Positions 62,394 through 64,000 of a stretch of DNA of 64,000 nucleotides are shown piece by piece. The DNA is from an uncultured Lentisphaeria bacterium (GTDB taxonomy: Bacteria > Verrucomicrobiota > Lentisphaeria > Victivallales > Victivallaceae). The position numbers and the translations under genes were made by a program. The notes under the pieces were generated by a model. The model was not told the DNA's origin, did no database searches, and saw only the letters and a program-made list of their open reading frames with translations. How positions within the stretch are numbered: the stretch's first letter is position 1; each line of letters begins with the position of its first letter. The DNA is taken from positions 26,063 to 90,062 of the forward strand of contig CASFVA010000025.1 in NCBI GenBank assembly GCA_949298075.1, given 5' to 3'.

Positions 62394-63461
62394 TCAATCC
62401 ACCATTACGCCGCGGCCGTTCTGCCGGGCAGATTTGTGGGTGGCGGCGCACAGTTCAAGATTGTGCAGACCATCTTCGGCATTTACCGGGGAACCTTTCA
62501 GAATCGATTTGGCGTGTCGCTCAATCAGCTCCTGATAGATGTTGGGATGACGCCGAGGACGAAGTCGGCGGACGCCGGAGGCATTCTCAAGTTCCAACCG
62601 GATGCGGTAGGGCTCATCGGCAGTTCCTGATAGCTGGAACATGCTGCCGAAACTGCGCAGTACACCAGTTGAACCATAGACTTCAAAGCCGAGGTTGGAA
62701 AGGGTGCCGGTCAGGCCGCCGCGCCGGTCACAGAAGGAAACCCGGATTGAACCGGAGAATCCATCCGCCGTCCTGAATTTGACATATGCTCCGTCTTCGG
62801 CTTTGATCGCCATGGTTTTGGGCAGATAGACCGCATTAACTTCGACTATACGGCGATTCAGAATAAATTCCGCCGCGTAGAAGCAGTGTGAGGCCACATC
62901 CCCAATCGGACCGCCCATTTCATCGACATTGGCGCATCGCCAAGAGGTCGCCTCCTCTGGAGCGAATCCATAAGCAAATTCCATGTGAAAACAACAGTCG
63001 TTTACTACGCCGATCCGTCTGTCTTTAACCGCCTGCCGGGCCAGAACATTGGTTGAGTTGTACACCATCATGTGATCGACACTGAGCGCCAGGCGCCGCC
63101 GGGAGGCAGTGTTTACCAGCTCGCGTGCGGCGGAAATTCTGGTGGCAATCGGCTTTTCCACAATGACATGCTTGCCGGCCCGCAGCGCCGCAAGAGCAAG
63201 TTCTGCGTGAGTGGCGTTGTTGGAGGCAACGTAAACCGCGTCAACACCGGAATCGGCCAGCAACTGCCGGTAGTCGTCGTACCAGGACAGTCCCAGGGTT
63301 GCAGCTGCACTTCTTCTGCCGGAATTGGGGTCATAGGCCCCGACTGCCTCGGCGTACCGCAGCGGTGCAAACCGGGCGGCGTCCAGTGCAAACCCCTCCT
63401 TGGCGATCCGGTTCTCAGCTATGCCGCCAAATCCGGCAATGGCGTAACGTATTTTCTTCAT
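62394..63461 (-). CDS. Gfo/Idh/MocA family oxidoreductase
   Basis: 355-residue NAD(P)-dependent dehydrogenase acting on sugars or inositols. The Rossmann start is IRYAIAGFGGIAENRIA. DAVYVASNNATHAELALAAL and HVIVEKPIATRIS carry the EKP catalytic Lys motif. GGPIGDVASHCFYAAEFIL supplies the DxxxH-like active-site region. The C-terminal beta-sheet domain is intact. It follows the partial aminotransferase by 33 bp; a nucleotide-sugar or amino-sugar pathway is a reasonable guess, since DegT aminotransferases often pair with such dehydrogenases. A strong terminator closes the unit. Confidence 0.9.
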   Translation of the reverse strand: MKKIRYAIAGFGGIAENRIAKEGFALDAARFAPLRYAEAVGAYDPNSGRRSAAATLGLSWYDDYRQLLADSGVDAVYVASNNATHAELALAALRAGKHVIVEKPIATRISAARELVNTASRRRLALSVDHMMVYNSTNVLARQAVKDRRIGVVNDCCFHMEFAYGFAPEEATSWRCANVDEMGGPIGDVASHCFYAAEFILNRRIVEVNAVYLPKTMAIKAEDGAYVKFRTADGFSGSIRVSFCDRRGGLTGTLSNLGFEVYGSTGVLRSFGSMFQLSGTADEPYRIRLELENASGVRRLRPRRHPNIYQELIERHAKSILKGSPVNAEDGLHNLELCAATHKSARQNGRGVMVD

Positions 63462-63494
63462 ATGCGTTTTTCCATTGTTTCAACGACCACGGGA

Positions 63495-64000
63495 CTATTT
63501 CATATAGGCGTCGGCGACCTTGCGGAAAGCTGCCGCACAGGCCCGCATTTCGTCTTCGCTGTACACCGGATGAGTGAAGAAGCTGATTGTGCGGTCGGTA
63601 AGGTAGTGTGCAGTTTTACAATTGAAGTCGCGATAATTGATATTGCGGGCTTTCGGATCGTAGAAAGGATAGTTTGCGGTACCGAAACCATTGCGCTCAA
63701 CATAAGCGCGTTCACAGTACATTTCCGGCCACAGCACACTGTAAACCGGCACCCCTTCGGCTCCAACCGCATTGATAAACTCCTTGCAGGAACAACTGAG
63801 TTTGTCGGTGTCAAGCACAAACGGAGCCCACCAGAATGCGTTCTGCCGCTCCTCGGTGTCGATGGGAGCGTGCAGAATCAGCGGATGCCCGCTAAGTTCC
63901 TCAGTGATGATCCGACCATTGCGGCGACGGTTCGGCAGATTCCAGGAGGCAAAGCGTTCCATCTCACACAGACCGATCTGGGACTGGATTTCAGTCATTC
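63495..64000 (-). CDS. DegT/DnrJ/EryC1/StrS aminotransferase (partial, C-terminal part)
   Basis: About 168 C-terminal residues of a PLP-dependent sugar aminotransferase; the N-terminus lies beyond the window. MTEIQSQIGLCEMERFASWN is the conserved block after the PLP lysine (usually MTE-QA-IGL-QL), followed by RRRNGRIITEEL, GVPVYSVLWP and the C-terminal FFTHPVYSEDEM. The start is not visible; the ATG near 63998 is internal. It probably introduces an amino group on a keto sugar for glycan synthesis. The stop TAG at 63495-63497 is 33 bp from the Gfo/Idh/MocA ATG, so they form one operon. Confidence 0.85.
   Translation of the reverse strand, partial: MTEIQSQIGLCEMERFASWNLPNRRRNGRIITEELSGHPLILHAPIDTEERQNAFWWAPFVLDTDKLSCSCKEFINAVGAEGVPVYSVLWPEMYCERAYVERNGFGTANYPFYDPKARNINYRDFNCKTAHYLTDRTISFFTHPVYSEDEMRACAAAFRKVADAYMK

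Noticed and set aside
1..64000. tRNA, rRNA, CRISPR, phage or transposon content
   Set aside because: No cloverleaf with a T-arm, no regularly spaced repeats, and no integrase or transposase frame was found by eye; a tRNAscan/CRISPR search would settle it.

Overview
The window looks like a chromosomal segment of a Gram-negative, anaerobic member of the PVC group, most probably Lentisphaerota (Victivallales-like). This is an inference from gene content. The clues are pseudopilin-like proteins with an [17 protein letters not shown]-terminus and a C-terminal H-x9-D-G motif, a heparinase II/III protein, a GH35 beta-galactosidase, the [FeFe]-hydrogenase maturase HydF, a pyrophosphate-dependent phosphofructokinase, an archaeal-type IMP cyclohydrolase (PurO) and lipoproteins. 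Base composition is moderately GC-rich and even throughout. I saw no rRNA, tRNA, CRISPR array, insertion sequence, prophage or integrase.

Layout. 1-1145 (-): rplU then partial purC. 1606-3129 (+): polytopic membrane protein with a methyltransferase-like middle. 3450-5639 (+): nagB and a ROK-family protein, closed by a clear terminator. 5841-8858 (+): ABC exporter plus HlyD-like adaptor. 8965-11560 (-): hydF and a FabB-like ketosynthase. 11790-15381 (+): OppD-like ATPase, TPR membrane protein and MutL, all overlapping. 15553-17369 (+): nucleoside hydrolase and ribokinase, a ribonucleoside salvage pair. 17414-18138 (+): frameshifted pseudopilin gene. 18451-25383 (-): RND pump with its adaptor, and a PhoR/PhoB-like two-component system. 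25753-28401 (+): pseudopilin and heparinase II/III protein. 28597-28686 (+): a 29-residue basic ribosomal-type protein.

Second half. 28862-31829 (+): TPR protein, RlmN, small lipoprotein. 31908-33365 (+): CstA-type transporter. 33432-36170: GH35 beta-galactosidase divergent from an AraC regulator. 36205-38716: Ser/Thr kinase divergent from murD. 38750-41056 (-): large SSS symporter behind a ~375-nt leader rich in hairpins. 41494-42417 (-): tRNA-dihydrouridine synthase. 42654-46595 (+): pfp-gatC-gatA-ruvC. 46738-48080 (+): TatD-like hydrolase and TcdA. 48105-53495 (-): SSS symporter-araB-araD-araA, an arabinose operon. 53731-54548 (-): two paralogous small lipoproteins. 54756-59552 (+): gpsA, then yebC-pgi-rsmE-ydjM-like. 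59583-62257 (-): purO and a UvrD/Rep helicase. 62394-64000 (-): partial DegT aminotransferase and a Gfo/Idh/MocA oxidoreductase.

Together the genes describe a sugar- and glycan-using fermenter: amino-sugar entry (nagB, ROK), arabinose and galactoside use, ribonucleoside salvage, PPi-linked glycolysis (pfp, pgi) and drug efflux, mixed with housekeeping genes. Many promoters fit a sigma70-like pattern, TTGACA or TTGCAA, 16-18 bp spacer, then TATATT or a close variant. The least explained items are the structured leader at 41.1-41.4 kb, a long hairpin at 18.2-18.3 kb, the archaeal-type PurO coupled to a helicase, an 11-bp tandem operator-like repeat before the efflux operon, and the tandem lipoproteins.
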